Assembly (NCBI GenBank): GCA_002344895.1
Contig: DDUR01000076.1
Coordinates: 1 to 64,000 of the forward strand
Source: Ignavibacteria bacterium UBA2333
GTDB lineage: Bacteria; Bacteroidota; Ignavibacteria; Kapaibacteriales; Kapaibacteriaceae
Direction of reading: 5' to 3'
DNA length: 64,000 nt
Positions within the stretch are counted from its first letter, which is position 1. Every line of letters begins with the position of its first letter. Shown here piece by piece: positions 41,962 to 51,588 of the stretch. The notes below the pieces were generated by a model. That model saw only the letters and a list, made by a program, of their open reading frames with translations. It did not search any database and was not told the DNA's origin. Both the position numbers and the translations under genes were made by a program.

Positions 41962-42825
41962 ATGACCATTCTTTCAACGGTAAACGACATGCGTCGGCAC
42001 GCACATGATGTACTTACATCGGGCCAGACAATCGGTTTTGTGCCGACCATGGGTGCACTTCATGATGGTCATGCAGGGCTTATACGACGTGCTGCCCAAG
42101 AACATCCGCACGTTGTTGTTTCCATCTTCGTAAATCCGACACAGTTCGGTCCAGGCGAAGACTTTGATCGATATCCTCGCACCTTCGAACACGATGTTAC
42201 CCTCGCCACTGAAGCTGGTGCGACGGCAATTTTTGCACCATCGGTCATGGAAATGTATCCGTTACAGGCATCAACAACTGTTTCTGTCGGCGGTGTAACA
42301 GACGTACTCGAAGGGGCTTCTCGCCCGGGTCATTTTGACGGTGTTGCAACGATCGTTTCCAAACTCTTCCTTGCTACGCAGGCAACCGAGGCATACTTCG
42401 GTCAAAAGGATCTGCAACAAACACTTGTTGTACGTCAGCTTGTTCGTGACCTTCTGTTTCCCATCACCATCACGGTTGTTCCAACAGTTCGAGAAGCCGA
42501 CGGATTGGCAATGTCATCACGAAACGTCTACTTGAGTACAGAAGACCGCGCAGCTGCTCCTGTACTGTATCGCGCACTTCGTGAGGTTGAACGTTTGGTG
42601 TTAGAAGCTGCCGTGCCCCCTTCACCCCTTAACCTTGAATCAGCTTTACGGGCGATTATCTCGCAGGAAGAACGGGCACACATTGACTATGCAGTGGTTG
42701 TTGACGCAGACACACTCCGTCGGCCCGACGTACTTTCTCCCGGTGATTCACTTGCTGCCGTTGTTGCCGTCCGTTTTGGCTCAACACGTCTGCTCGACAA
42801 CCATCTTTTTACCGTACCATCATGA
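41962..42825 (+). CDS. panC: pantothenate synthetase (pantoate-beta-alanine ligase)
   Basis: 287 residues. It joins pantoate and beta-alanine with ATP to form pantothenate for CoA. HIGH-type signature FVPTMGALHDGHAGLIRRA, VSIFVNPTQFGPGEDFDRYP, RPGHFDGVATIVSKLF, YFGQKDLQQTLVVRQLV and the KMSKS-like MSSRNVYLS are all present. A possible promoter TAGTTTCG lies at 41890-41897. It overlaps the GNAT gene by ATGA. Confidence 0.95.
   Translation: MTILSTVNDMRRHAHDVLTSGQTIGFVPTMGALHDGHAGLIRRAAQEHPHVVVSIFVNPTQFGPGEDFDRYPRTFEHDVTLATEAGATAIFAPSVMEMYPLQASTTVSVGGVTDVLEGASRPGHFDGVATIVSKLFLATQATEAYFGQKDLQQTLVVRQLVRDLLFPITITVVPTVREADGLAMSSRNVYLSTEDRAAAPVLYRALREVERLVLEAAVPPSPLNLESALRAIISQEERAHIDYAVVVDADTLRRPDVLSPGDSLAAVVAVRFGSTRLLDNHLFTVPS
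42615..42630 (-). repeat. tandem AAGGGGT/AAGGGGGC motif, 9-bp period
   Basis: Minus strand AAGGGGT-G-AAGGGGGC in panC; coding strand VPPSPLN. Confidence 0.6.
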
Positions 42826-43277
42826 CCATCGTCATCTCTGCACTCAGCGAAGAACGTTTTGATGACTTCGCAAACCTTATTAACGATCTTGCTGACTATG
42901 AAAAACTCGATCGTCCATCGGCAGAGGCCGTTACACGATTACGTGCTGATGCATTTGGTGATAACCGCCGATTTGAGGCATTCCTAGCTGATATCGACGG
43001 AAAGGCCGTCGGTTATGCGATTACATTTCAAACGTATTCGTCGTTCTTAGCAAAACCAACGCAGTATCTCGAAGACCTTTATGTGCGTGAAGACGCTCGT
43101 AAGGCCGGTGTAGGTGGAGCTTTGTTTGACCACGTCCAAAACCTTGCCAAATCACGCGGCTGTGGCCGTATGGAGTGGCAAGTGCTCGACTGGAACAAAC
43201 TTGCTCGTGATTTTTACGAACGACGTGGTGCACGATTCCTCCACGATTGGTGCACCTATCGTATTGACCTTTCGTGA
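42822..43277 (+). CDS. GNAT acetyltransferase, diamine acetyltransferase-like
   Basis: 151 residues. The acetyl-CoA loop is LYVREDARKAGVGGALFDHV, with YLEDLYVRE before it and MEWQVLDWNKLARDFYERRG after, the pattern of spermidine/spermine (diamine) N-acetyltransferases. The substrate remains a guess, although an agmatinase-like gene is elsewhere in the window. It is coupled to panC by ATGA overlap and convergent with the DsbD-like gene, 4 nt away. Confidence 0.82.
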   Translation: MTIVISALSEERFDDFANLINDLADYEKLDRPSAEAVTRLRADAFGDNRRFEAFLADIDGKAVGYAITFQTYSSFLAKPTQYLEDLYVREDARKAGVGGALFDHVQNLAKSRGCGRMEWQVLDWNKLARDFYERRGARFLHDWCTYRIDLS

Positions 43278-43281
43278 TCGC

Positions 43282-45336
43282 TTATTGAAAGGCCTTATCA
43301 AGGAATGCAGCAAATGTTGACGGATCAGATTGATACTGCGGCAGGTATCCTGACTGGGCCACAAATGAGCCGTCGGGATTCAGGATAACGTACAGTGGGT
43401 TAGCTACTGTACCGTATTCCTTCATGATATTCTGATTGGAGATATACGGCTCTGTCTTCCGATCCGTATAAAGTTGCACCAGTACAAACTTGGAGAACTT
43501 GTCTGCCACAACCTGTTTTGTGAATACATACTTTTCCATTAACCGGCAATTCGTACACGTAAACCCTGTAAAGTCGATAAGAATCGGCTTCTTTTCTCTT
43601 GCTGCAATGGCCTTCGCTTCCGTAAGGTCTTTTAACCATGCAGCGTGAGATTCAGCAGACCTATTATTGAGCGCAGAGGTAGACGTCGAAGGGGTAGAGG
43701 GGGCAATAGTGGCCGAGGCCATACCCATCATCTCGTTATAGTTATCGGGAGGCAACAGCGCCTCGATAAACGAGTGAAGATCTCGTCCAACCGCACCAGC
43801 AGCAAACCAGAACGTGAGCGTTGCGAAGACGACTGCGAATGCCGCACGTATGCCAGAAACCTTTTCGAACTTACTATCGAGTTTCATCTCAAACACACCA
43901 AGTACGTACAGTGTGATGAGCAGGAACACGCCGGCCCAGATACTAAGGAACAGCTCACGAGGAAGGATACCCCAGCCAGCGGCAAGATCTGCATTCGAGA
44001 TAAACTTGATGGCGGCAGCAATCTCCATAAAGCCCATCACCACCTTCAAATTATTCATCCAACCACCAGCGCGCGGCAGGCGCACAAGCAGGGCTGGGAA
44101 GAGTGAGAGGACAACGAACGGCATGGCAAATGCCGTTGCAAATCCGAGGGTACCGACTGCCGGATAGAGCAGTTCTCCACCATTCGCAGCTCCGAGTAAC
44201 AGTGTCCCGATAAACGGCACCGTACACGTGAACGACGTTAGAGAGAACGTTAATCCCATGATCCACACGGCCGCTACTCCATCACCCTGCGCCTTTCGAT
44301 TCAGGTTGTTCATAATGGAGACAGGTACCTGAATTTCGAATGCACCAAACAGATTAAACGCGAGCACGATAAACAACGTGGCAATTGCCATGTTCATCCA
44401 CGAATTTGCAGCCAGATCCTGAACGGCTGTGCCGCCCATAATGAGACTAACAAGGATGCCAACGGCTGTAAACGTTGAGATAATTCCAAGGCCAAAAATC
44501 GAGCTATCTCGAAATCCCGAACCACGTCGTTTTTCCTGTCGTTTCGTAAAGAACGAAACCGTAATGGGAATCATCGGAAACACACAGGGAGTGAGTAACG
44601 CGAGGAATCCTACACCCATGGCGTAGAGGAAGAAGCTCAGTAAACCCTTTGACTTTTCGCGCTCGATCTCATCATTTGCAGAAGGAGGTGGTGTGGTTGC
44701 TGATGATGAACCTGCTTTTGTCGTTGAATCGGCCTTTGGTGTGTCAGTCGTGGTTTCTGTTGACGTTGTGTCTGATTCAGCTGATGACGTATCCCCTGCC
44801 GACGAACCAATTCCTGTAACGACGATCTCCAGTGGATACGTCACATTGTCCGGTGGCAAACACGCTGCCTTATCGCATGCCATAAAATCAACCGTAACCT
44901 TGGCCTTTGTTCGGCCCACAGGCAGAGTCGGGTTGATACGTACAGGAATTTTCACGGTTACCGTTTTATACCATTTCTCTACAACAGCATTATCCCAGGT
45001 AGAATCTGGCTCACGTTTTACGGTACCACTCACTATGGCTTTACCCACTCGTTTCAGAACCGATGTTGGCGCGAACGTCAACATTGTCTCTTGCGGCCCC
45101 ATATCATTCGCATCACGAGTTGGGACCATCCCATATGTATAGTATTCAGGGTCTTTGAGCTTCACCGTCATCACCAGCATGACGGTATCACCACTTCGCC
45201 CGCTGACGTTCGCAAACGAATGAGACACCTTTTCGCGCGAGCCAACAAACTGAGCCTGTGTGCTCAGCGTGGAGACAGCGAGAAGGGCAAGAACGGAAAG
45301 CAGCAGCCGGGCTGACTTCATAGGGGCATTTTTCAT
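43282..45336 (-). CDS. dsbD: DsbD-type thiol:disulfide reductase (CcdA-like, thioredoxin domain)
   Basis: 684 residues. It moves electrons from the cytosol across the inner membrane to periplasmic thiols. Order: signal peptide, DsbD-alpha domain (with VDFMACDKAACLPPDN), Ser/Thr-rich linker, about eight membrane helices of the CcdA type (LLTPCVFPMIPITVSFFTK; FTCTVPFIGTLLLGAA; both Cys conserved), and a C-terminal thioredoxin-like domain with FTGFTCTNCRLME (CxxC). Start at 45336; 45321 is also possible. Divergent from glyS. Confidence 0.9.
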   Translation of the reverse strand: MKNAPMKSARLLLSVLALLAVSTLSTQAQFVGSREKVSHSFANVSGRSGDTVMLVMTVKLKDPEYYTYGMVPTRDANDMGPQETMLTFAPTSVLKRVGKAIVSGTVKREPDSTWDNAVVEKWYKTVTVKIPVRINPTLPVGRTKAKVTVDFMACDKAACLPPDNVTYPLEIVVTGIGSSAGDTSSAESDTTSTETTTDTPKADSTTKAGSSSATTPPPSANDEIEREKSKGLLSFFLYAMGVGFLALLTPCVFPMIPITVSFFTKRQEKRRGSGFRDSSIFGLGIISTFTAVGILVSLIMGGTAVQDLAANSWMNMAIATLFIVLAFNLFGAFEIQVPVSIMNNLNRKAQGDGVAAVWIMGLTFSLTSFTCTVPFIGTLLLGAANGGELLYPAVGTLGFATAFAMPFVVLSLFPALLVRLPRAGGWMNNLKVVMGFMEIAAAIKFISNADLAAGWGILPRELFLSIWAGVFLLITLYVLGVFEMKLDSKFEKVSGIRAAFAVVFATLTFWFAAGAVGRDLHSFIEALLPPDNYNEMMGMASATIAPSTPSTSTSALNNRSAESHAAWLKDLTEAKAIAAREKKPILIDFTGFTCTNCRLMEKYVFTKQVVADKFSKFVLVQLYTDRKTEPYISNQNIMKEYGTVANPLYVILNPDGSFVAQSGYLPQYQSDPSTFAAFLDKAFQ
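43689..43704 (+). repeat. tandem AAGGGGT/AGGGGGC motif, 9-bp period
   Basis: AAGGGGT-AG-AGGGGGC in the dsbD gene; coding strand IAPSTPS, in the linker before the thioredoxin domain. Confidence 0.6.
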
Positions 45337-45394
45337 CGATGGGAAAGCGGCGAAGCGGAATTTACGGACGAAGAGCCTTCGTATTTTCGCTGGT

Positions 45395-46834
45395 ATGGCC
45401 ACAACATCGTCGATTGACGCAATTCTCTCCCTTTCCAAGCGTAAAGGATTCGTTTTCCAATCATCAGAAATCTATGGCGGCTTAAACGGTTGCTGGGATT
45501 TTGGACCTCTTGGTGTTGAACTCCTGAGGAATATCAAGGACTCGTGGTGGAAGGCCATGACGTATCGTGATGATATCGTCGGCTTGGACGCTTCTATCCT
45601 GATGCATCCACGTGTATGGGAGGCCTCGGGCCACGTTGGGCAGTTCTCCGACCCAATGATCGACAACAAGACGTCGAAGGCTCGACACCGTGCTGACAAT
45701 CTTATCGAGGACTATATCGGACGCCTGCGAACAAAGGGGAAATCGGCCGATGCCGATAAGGTTGAGGCGGCCCTGGCTGCGGCTTCCTCCAACGATGACC
45801 TCTATCGCATTATCGTTGACAATGCAATACCCGATCCCGTATCGGGAACAACAGACTGGACCGAGGTTCGGAATTTTAATCTCATGTTCGAAACACACGT
45901 CGGGCCAGTAGCCGACGCGTCGAGCACGGTCTACCTTCGTCCGGAAACGGCACAAGGCATCTTCGTGAACTTCAAGAATGTAATGGACGCGTCGCGGCTA
46001 AAACCGCCTTTCGGAATCGCACAGATTGGCAAGTCGTTCAGAAACGAAATCAACACAAAGAACTTCCTGTTCCGGACGCGTGAGTTTGAGCAGATGGAAA
46101 TGCAGTTCTTTATTAAACCAGGATCAGAAGACGAGTGGTTTGAGTATTGGCGCCAAGAGCGCTGGAACTGGTTCTTATCGCTCGGTGTGTCGCAGGACAA
46201 GCTCCGCAGGAAACCACACGAGCGGCTGGCACATTATGCAAAGGCCGCTGAGGACATTGAATTCGCCTTTCCGTTTGGATGGGGTGAAGTAGAGGGAATT
46301 CACTCGCGAACTGATTTTGATCTAGGAAGACATCAAGAATACTCTGGTAAAAAACTGGAGTTTGTTGACACCGTGACAAAGGATCGGTACACTCCCTACG
46401 TCATTGAAACCGCCGTTGGTGCAACACGAACCTTTATGGCCGTGCTGTGTAATGCCTACGAAGAAGAGACGATCACAGCTGAAGATGGCACCACGGATCA
46501 ACGGGTCGTGTTACGATTTGCTCCGCACCTTGCACCAGTCTCTGCTGCTGTGTTCCCGCTTGTTAACAAGGACGGAATGCCAGAGGCAGCTACGGCAATC
46601 TATACGTCATTACGAAAGTCGTTCCGTGTTGACTACGACACATCAGGAGCAATTGGCCGCCGATACCGTCGGCAAGACGAAGTTGGCACGCCGTTTTGTA
46701 TCACGGTTGATGGACAGACGATTTCCGATGGCACCGTCACGATTCGGGACCGAGACACAATGACACAAGAACGTGTCTCGGCTGATGCACTGGACGAGAT
46801 CATTCGCCGTCGTCTTCAACACTCCTCACGGTAA
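45395..46834 (+). CDS. glyS: glycyl-tRNA synthetase, single-chain class II
   Basis: 479 residues of the homodimeric, archaeal/eukaryotic-like type rather than GlyQ+GlyS. Seen: motif 1-like GLNGCWDFGPLGVELLRNIK, FKNVMDASRLKPPFGIAQIG, motif 2 SFRNEINTKNFLFRTREFEQ, VEGIHSRTDFDL, motif 3 CNAYEEETI, and the anticodon domain (IGRRYRRQDEVGTPFCITVD). Start MATTSSIDAI at 45395; TATTTTCG at 45382-45389 may be a near-match promoter 5 nt before it. A tail of about 28 residues follows the core. Confidence 0.95.
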   Translation: MATTSSIDAILSLSKRKGFVFQSSEIYGGLNGCWDFGPLGVELLRNIKDSWWKAMTYRDDIVGLDASILMHPRVWEASGHVGQFSDPMIDNKTSKARHRADNLIEDYIGRLRTKGKSADADKVEAALAAASSNDDLYRIIVDNAIPDPVSGTTDWTEVRNFNLMFETHVGPVADASSTVYLRPETAQGIFVNFKNVMDASRLKPPFGIAQIGKSFRNEINTKNFLFRTREFEQMEMQFFIKPGSEDEWFEYWRQERWNWFLSLGVSQDKLRRKPHERLAHYAKAAEDIEFAFPFGWGEVEGIHSRTDFDLGRHQEYSGKKLEFVDTVTKDRYTPYVIETAVGATRTFMAVLCNAYEEETITAEDGTTDQRVVLRFAPHLAPVSAAVFPLVNKDGMPEAATAIYTSLRKSFRVDYDTSGAIGRRYRRQDEVGTPFCITVDGQTISDGTVTIRDRDTMTQERVSADALDEIIRRRLQHSSR

Positions 46835-46864
46835 CACTTTGTCGACTTCATTGTCGATACCAAC

Positions 46865-48508
46865 ATGAAACGCCGCCTGCTCGCCATTGTCGTCATCGGT
46901 ACGGCCCTTATCACCGGTTTTATCGCCGTTGGTGATTCGGACTACTACGCTCGTATCGGCAAGTCAATTGAGACGTTTGGCGCTGTGTTCCGCGAAGTGT
47001 CCTCGAACTACGTGGACGACGTTGATCCATCCCTTCTCGTAGAGGCAGGAATTGATGGAATGCTGGCAAAACTCGACCCGTATACGGAATACATGACGGA
47101 CGAGGAGCAGGAAGACGTCGACATGTTGTCGACTGGCCTTTATACGGGCTTTGGCATTTCGGTCTCCGAACGTGAGTCGGGACTCGTCATCACAAATATC
47201 CGAGCAGACTATCCAGCATCACAGGCCGGATTACGAATCGGTGACCGATTGATCGAGATTGATGGTGATCGTGTTGACACGTTAACGACGAAGGCACTTC
47301 GGAAGTACACCCGAGGTGAACCAGGATCACAAGCTGTTGTTCGTATCGTGCGTGAAGGACGTGCCGACACGATAACGACACGCGTAACACGTGTTGAAGT
47401 CGTGCTCGATAACGTAACCCACATCGACAGGTTACCAGGTGACATTGGATACGTAAAGCTGGCCCGATTCTCGCGTCGTGCTCCGGAAGACTTGCGTAAT
47501 GCGATTGCAGAACTCCGTGAACGTGGTGAGGTAAAGGCCCTCATTCTCGACCTTCGAGATAATCCGGGTGGACTTCTCGATGCAGCCGTTGGTGTTGTAC
47601 GACTCTTTGTGCCAAAGGGTAGCCCAATCGTTGCAACGCGGGGCCGCGATAGCGAGACGGATCGAGCCTATGTTTCGAATACAGAACCAGTAGAGCCCCA
47701 TGTGCCCCTTAGCATCATCATCAACGAGCGCAGTGCAAGTGCGAGTGAGATTGTTGCTGGTGCACTTCAGGATCTCGATCGTGCCGTTGTCGTCGGGCGC
47801 CGCTCGTTTGGTAAGGGCCTGGTTCAGACTGTCGTTCCGCTCCCGCATGACGCAGCACTCAAGATGACAACGTCTCGTTACTACATTCCGTCAGGCCGTA
47901 GTATTCAGAAGATTGACTACTCTGCTCTCCGTGGGAATATGGGACAGCACGATACAACACAATTCCGCACGCGTAACGGACGACTTGTTCGAGAGCTTAA
48001 AGGAATCGAGCCCGATACAACGGTTTCTGACTCAGACTTGCCGGCAATTCTCGAACACCTACGGAAAAAAGACGTCTTCTTCCGGTTTGGCACCATTCAT
48101 ACAGCAACGATCGCCAAACTGCCGGATGGATTTTCCGTTGATAAAAGTATCCTTGAAAGCTTCTATCGGTATGTTGAATCACAGCCGCCGGCAGTCAAGT
48201 CTGCCACGTTAGCAGCTCTCGCTGAAAGCCGTGAAAAGGCTGAAGAGGAAGGCTGGCCAGCCGCAACGGTCAAGAATATCGAACAGGCCGAAAAGGTCAT
48301 GGAGCGTGATATAGCGCGGCAGATACGCCAATACCAGGACGTAGTTAAAGACCTTCTGGAGGCAGAGATACGTGCACGATTTGATGGTGAATCAGCTCGT
48401 ATTTCTCGTGCTCTGCGCCTCGATCCGTGTGTCAAGGCGTCGATCGGAATCGTTTCTTCCAAGAAGTATTCAGGCATTCTCGGCGGTCACGTCGGCGACG
48501 ATCAGTAA
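46865..48508 (+). CDS. S41 C-terminal processing protease (CtpA/Prc)
   Basis: 547 residues: N-terminal signal anchor (LLAIVVIGTALITGFIA), a PDZ domain (about 85-165, FGISVSERESGLVITNIRAD), then the S41 core with GYVKLARF, ALILDLRDNPGGLL, the catalytic Ser in NERSASASEIVAGALQD and Lys in VGRRSFGKGLVQTV. It cuts periplasmic proteins from their C-termini. A C-terminal helical extension of about 170 residues is usual for Bacteroidota members. Stop TAA overlaps the rpoD promoter element. Confidence 0.93.
   Translation: MKRRLLAIVVIGTALITGFIAVGDSDYYARIGKSIETFGAVFREVSSNYVDDVDPSLLVEAGIDGMLAKLDPYTEYMTDEEQEDVDMLSTGLYTGFGISVSERESGLVITNIRADYPASQAGLRIGDRLIEIDGDRVDTLTTKALRKYTRGEPGSQAVVRIVREGRADTITTRVTRVEVVLDNVTHIDRLPGDIGYVKLARFSRRAPEDLRNAIAELRERGEVKALILDLRDNPGGLLDAAVGVVRLFVPKGSPIVATRGRDSETDRAYVSNTEPVEPHVPLSIIINERSASASEIVAGALQDLDRAVVVGRRSFGKGLVQTVVPLPHDAALKMTTSRYYIPSGRSIQKIDYSALRGNMGQHDTTQFRTRNGRLVRELKGIEPDTTVSDSDLPAILEHLRKKDVFFRFGTIHTATIAKLPDGFSVDKSILESFYRYVESQPPAVKSATLAALAESREKAEEEGWPAATVKNIEQAEKVMERDIARQIRQYQDVVKDLLEAEIRARFDGESARISRALRLDPCVKASIGIVSSKKYSGILGGHVGDDQ
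47695..47710 (-). repeat. tandem AAGGGGC/ATGGGGC motif, 9-bp period
   Basis: Minus strand AAGGGGC-AC-ATGGGGC in the S41 protease gene; coding strand EPHVPLS. Confidence 0.65.
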
Positions 48509-48513
48509 CTTTG
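48506..48513 (+). promoter_or_regulatory. TAnnTTTG promoter element for rpoD operon
   Basis: TAACTTTG, 85 nt before the rpoD ATG; its first bases are the stop codon of the S41 gene. Confidence 0.55.
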
Positions 48514-48598
48514 CGATCCGAATAACACGAAGCCGTCGGGAAGAACGTCCTGACGGTGCTTCACCGTTTCGCCCAACATCGCCGTCCCGGACCAGCGC

Positions 48599-49462
48599 AT
48601 GAGGATTACCAAACAATACACCAACCGCGAAAGCCAGTCGCTCGATAAGTACCTTCAAGAGATAGGAAGGGTCGAACTGCTGACGGCTGACGACGAGATT
48701 GTACTCGCTCAGGCCATTAAGCGTGGCGGTGCCGAAGGTGGGCTTGCCTTGGAACGCCTCGTGAAGGCCAACCTTCGATTTGTGGTTTCCGTAGCGAAGC
48801 AGTATCAGAATCAAGGTCTTTCCCTTGGCGACCTGATTAACGAAGGCAATCTCGGCCTCATTAAGGCCGCAAAGCGGTTTGATGAAACACGCGGCTTTAA
48901 GTTCATTTCCTATGCCGTTTGGTGGATCCGTCAGTCAATCCTCCAGGCACTGGCAGAACAGTCGCGTATTGTCCGCCTTCCGCTCAATCGTGTTGGCGCG
49001 CTGAACAAGATCGGTAAAAAGTTCTCGGAACTCGAACAACAGTACGAGCGTGAACCTACGGCCGCAGAGCTTGCAGAGCAGCTCGACATGTCGATTGCTG
49101 AAATTTCTGAGACGATCAAGATTTCGGGTCGACATCTCTCGGTTGACGCACCCTTTGTGCAGGGTGAGGACAATCGACTGCTTGACATTCTTCCGAATGA
49201 CATGCAGCCACCGCCTGACAGTGAACTGATGCGCGAGTCACTGCGCGTAGAGGTACAGCAGGTTCTCAACACGTTGTCCGAACGCGAGGCAGAAGTCATC
49301 CGACTCTACTTTGGCCTTGATGATCAGCAAGCACTCACACTTGAGGAGATTGGCGAGAAGTTCAATCTCACCCGCGAGCGTGTGCGCCAGATCAAGGAAA
49401 AGGCTATTCGCCGCCTCCGCCATGCGTCGCGCTCGAAGGCGCTACGCAGTTATCTGGGTTGA
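48599..49462 (+). CDS. rpoD: primary sigma factor RpoD/SigA, Bacteroidota type
   Basis: 287 residues, without the region 1.1 and insert of proteobacterial RpoD, as in Bacteroidota primary factors. Region 1.2 SLDKYLQEIGRVELLTADDE, region 2 LVKANLRFVVSVAKQYQNQG through FKFISYAVWWIRQSILQAL, region 3 and region 4 (LTLEEIGEKFNLTRERVRQI) are complete; the ending SRSKALRSYLG is typical. This factor type recognises TTTG/TAnnTTTG promoters, in agreement with elements found here. First gene of rpoD-rimM-trmD-hydrolase-lipoprotein. Confidence 0.96.
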   Translation: MRITKQYTNRESQSLDKYLQEIGRVELLTADDEIVLAQAIKRGGAEGGLALERLVKANLRFVVSVAKQYQNQGLSLGDLINEGNLGLIKAAKRFDETRGFKFISYAVWWIRQSILQALAEQSRIVRLPLNRVGALNKIGKKFSELEQQYEREPTAAELAEQLDMSIAEISETIKISGRHLSVDAPFVQGEDNRLLDILPNDMQPPPDSELMRESLRVEVQQVLNTLSEREAEVIRLYFGLDDQQALTLEEIGEKFNLTRERVRQIKEKAIRRLRHASRSKALRSYLG

Positions 49463-49467
49463 CCATC

Positions 49468-50037
49468 ATGACGGGGAACCGTCTTCAGGATGGTGCCGAA
49501 GAATACATCGGCGTCATCGGACGCACACATGGAATTGATGGGACCGTTGTTCTGACGGACATTCCGGGGACAACGGTAACGCTCTCGGCAGGAACCACTG
49601 TATTTGTTGGTTTCAGTCGTGAACATTCCCGTCCCCTTACCGTGCGATCCTTCATACCTCACCTCACATCTCCACGGATTTCGTTTACCGAGTTTCTTTC
49701 GGCAGAGACGGCGTCGGCCCTAATCGACCATGCTGTCTATGTACCGTCTGTGGCTGTCCAGGTTGCTGGTGATCGGTATTCCATTGGCGACATTGAGGGT
49801 TGTACCGTGTATGACGAAGACGGCACCGAACTAGGAACCGTATCGGAAGTCTGGTTATTACCTGCAAATGATGTGTGGGTTGTTAGCCGCACGGACGGAA
49901 CAACAATTCCTCTCCCGGTGATTGATGATGTCATCCGATCCGTCGATACCGCACAACGAAGGATAGTTGTTCGCCTGCTACCTGGCCTTGCCGACCTTAC
50001 TTCGTCCGAAACAGGTACGGAGGATGGTGATGAATAA
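49468..50037 (+). CDS. rimM: 16S rRNA processing protein RimM
   Basis: 189 residues. It binds ribosomal protein S19 during 30S maturation. The N-terminal beta-barrel begins EYIGVIGRTHGIDGTVVLTD; the PRC-barrel part has SIGDIEGCTVYDEDGTELGT, NDVWVVSR and LPVIDDVIRSVDTAQRRIVV. ATG at 49468 follows rpoD by 5 nt; TTG at 49459 would overlap it by 4. rimM-trmD pairing is widespread. Confidence 0.9.
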   Translation: MTGNRLQDGAEEYIGVIGRTHGIDGTVVLTDIPGTTVTLSAGTTVFVGFSREHSRPLTVRSFIPHLTSPRISFTEFLSAETASALIDHAVYVPSVAVQVAGDRYSIGDIEGCTVYDEDGTELGTVSEVWLLPANDVWVVSRTDGTTIPLPVIDDVIRSVDTAQRRIVVRLLPGLADLTSSETGTEDGDE

Positions 50038-50728
50038 CACCACACTACGCATCGACATTGTCTGTGTTGTCCCCCAGTCCATTGAGTCACCCATGTCAAC
50101 AAGTATCGTTGGCCGAGCTCGTGAACGGGGAATTGTCGACCTACACCTGCATAATCTACATGACTATGCCAAGGATCGATTTCGACACATCGATGACACG
50201 CCGTATGGTGGTGGTGCCGGAATGATCATTCAATGCGAACCAGTGTTTGACTGCATTGAAAAACTGCTCGCAGAACGAACCTACGACGACGTGATCTACC
50301 TAACACCGGATGGTGAGCAGCTTACACAGAAGATCTGTAACGACCTTTCTCTGAAGAAAAACTTGATTCTGCTCGCAGGGCACTATAAGGGAATTGATCA
50401 ACGTATTCGCGACACTCTGGTGACACGCGAGATAAGTATCGGCGACTATGTACTCACGGGTGGTGAGATTGCGGCTGCTGTTCTCACAGATGCTATTGTG
50501 CGTCTCATTCCAGGTGTTGTTGGTGATGCTGAAAGTGTACTTGATGACTCCTTTATGCACGACGTGCTTGACGCACCCCACTACACCAAACCGGCAGACT
50601 TCCGTGGTTTGAAGGTACCAGATGTGTTACTTGGTGGGAATCACGCGGCTATCCGTCGTTGGCGTGAAGAACAGTCATTACGTAAAACGCAGGAACGTCG
50701 GCCAGATCTTCTGAAGGGCAAGTCGTGA
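50030..50728 (+). CDS. trmD: tRNA (guanine-N1)-methyltransferase
   Basis: 232 residues, trefoil-knot SPOUT enzyme that methylates G37 of tRNAs. Seen: HLHNLHDYAKDRFRHIDDTP, YGGGAGMIIQCEPVFDCIEK, LILLAGHYKGIDQR, ISIGDYVLTGGEIAAAVLTD and HYTKPADFRGLKVPDVLLGG NHAAIRRWR. GGAGG at 50019-50023 fits a start at the ATG 50030, which overlaps rimM by 8 nt. The next gene overlaps by GTGA. Confidence 0.95.
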   Translation: MNNTTLRIDIVCVVPQSIESPMSTSIVGRARERGIVDLHLHNLHDYAKDRFRHIDDTPYGGGAGMIIQCEPVFDCIEKLLAERTYDDVIYLTPDGEQLTQKICNDLSLKKNLILLAGHYKGIDQRIRDTLVTREISIGDYVLTGGEIAAAVLTDAIVRLIPGVVGDAESVLDDSFMHDVLDAPHYTKPADFRGLKVPDVLLGGNHAAIRRWREEQSLRKTQERRPDLLKGKS

Positions 50729-51588
50729 CCATTGCTGAAACGAATATCGTTGTTCCAACAACGGAACCGACGTATCCGATCTACACAACGGTTACGCCGA
50801 CTGCACAAACAGCACCGTCGGATGTCATTCTTCTTGCACACGGATTTAAAGGCTTCAGAAACTATAGTTTTTTACCGTTTGCTGCACAGCACTTCGCACG
50901 GTGTGGATTTACGGTAGTTCGGCTCGATTTTTCCCTGAATGGAATGCGTGGTACGGCCGACCGTGTGCTTGACCTTGATGCTTTTGCGCGGAACACCATT
51001 GGTCGTGAAGTTGACGATGTTGCAACAACCCTCAACGCAATCATTCACCAGAACGAATTTGCCGATGTCCGTAGAACCATGACGGGACGTATACATCTGG
51101 TGGGCCACTCCCGAGGTGGAGGTATTGTCCAACTCGCTGGACGAAATCTTATCACCTCGCCAATTCCGTCACTGAACCTCGGAAAGGTTGTTGTGTGGAA
51201 CTCCGTAAGCCATTGGGATCGTTGGACACCACGTCAACGAGATGCATGGAAGGCAGCTGGCTTTGTGGAAATCGAGAATGGGCGTACGGGCCAGAAACTC
51301 AGAATGGATGCCAGCTACGTCGATCATGTCGAACATCACCACAACGAAATCAATCCAGTCCTTGCTGCAGCCACGCTTGGTTCTCGGCTGCTATATATCC
51401 ACGCAGCAGCAGACCTTACGGTACCTCTTGCTGAAATGCGTGAAGCACGCGCGCAGAACGGGAACATCGCAGATGAACATGTTATCTCGGCTACCACACA
51501 CACCTTTGGAATGACACATCCCATTGATCGAATTACACCGGCCCTGACGGATGTGTTTGATACAACCGTGGAGTTTCTGCGATCATGA
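50725..51588 (+). CDS. alpha/beta hydrolase
   Basis: 287 residues. Nucleophile elbow LVGHSRGGGIVQLAG (Ser at about 135), oxyanion region VILLAHGFKGFRNYSFLPFA, acid in YIHAAADLTVPLAEM and a His near ATTHTFG. The fold and the SRGG elbow fit dienelactone hydrolase-like esterases or BAAT-like enzymes; substrate unknown. GTG start overlapping trmD stop by 4 nt (GTGA). Confidence 0.82.
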   Translation: MTIAETNIVVPTTEPTYPIYTTVTPTAQTAPSDVILLAHGFKGFRNYSFLPFAAQHFARCGFTVVRLDFSLNGMRGTADRVLDLDAFARNTIGREVDDVATTLNAIIHQNEFADVRRTMTGRIHLVGHSRGGGIVQLAGRNLITSPIPSLNLGKVVVWNSVSHWDRWTPRQRDAWKAAGFVEIENGRTGQKLRMDASYVDHVEHHHNEINPVLAAATLGSRLLYIHAAADLTVPLAEMREARAQNGNIADEHVISATTHTFGMTHPIDRITPALTDVFDTTVEFLRS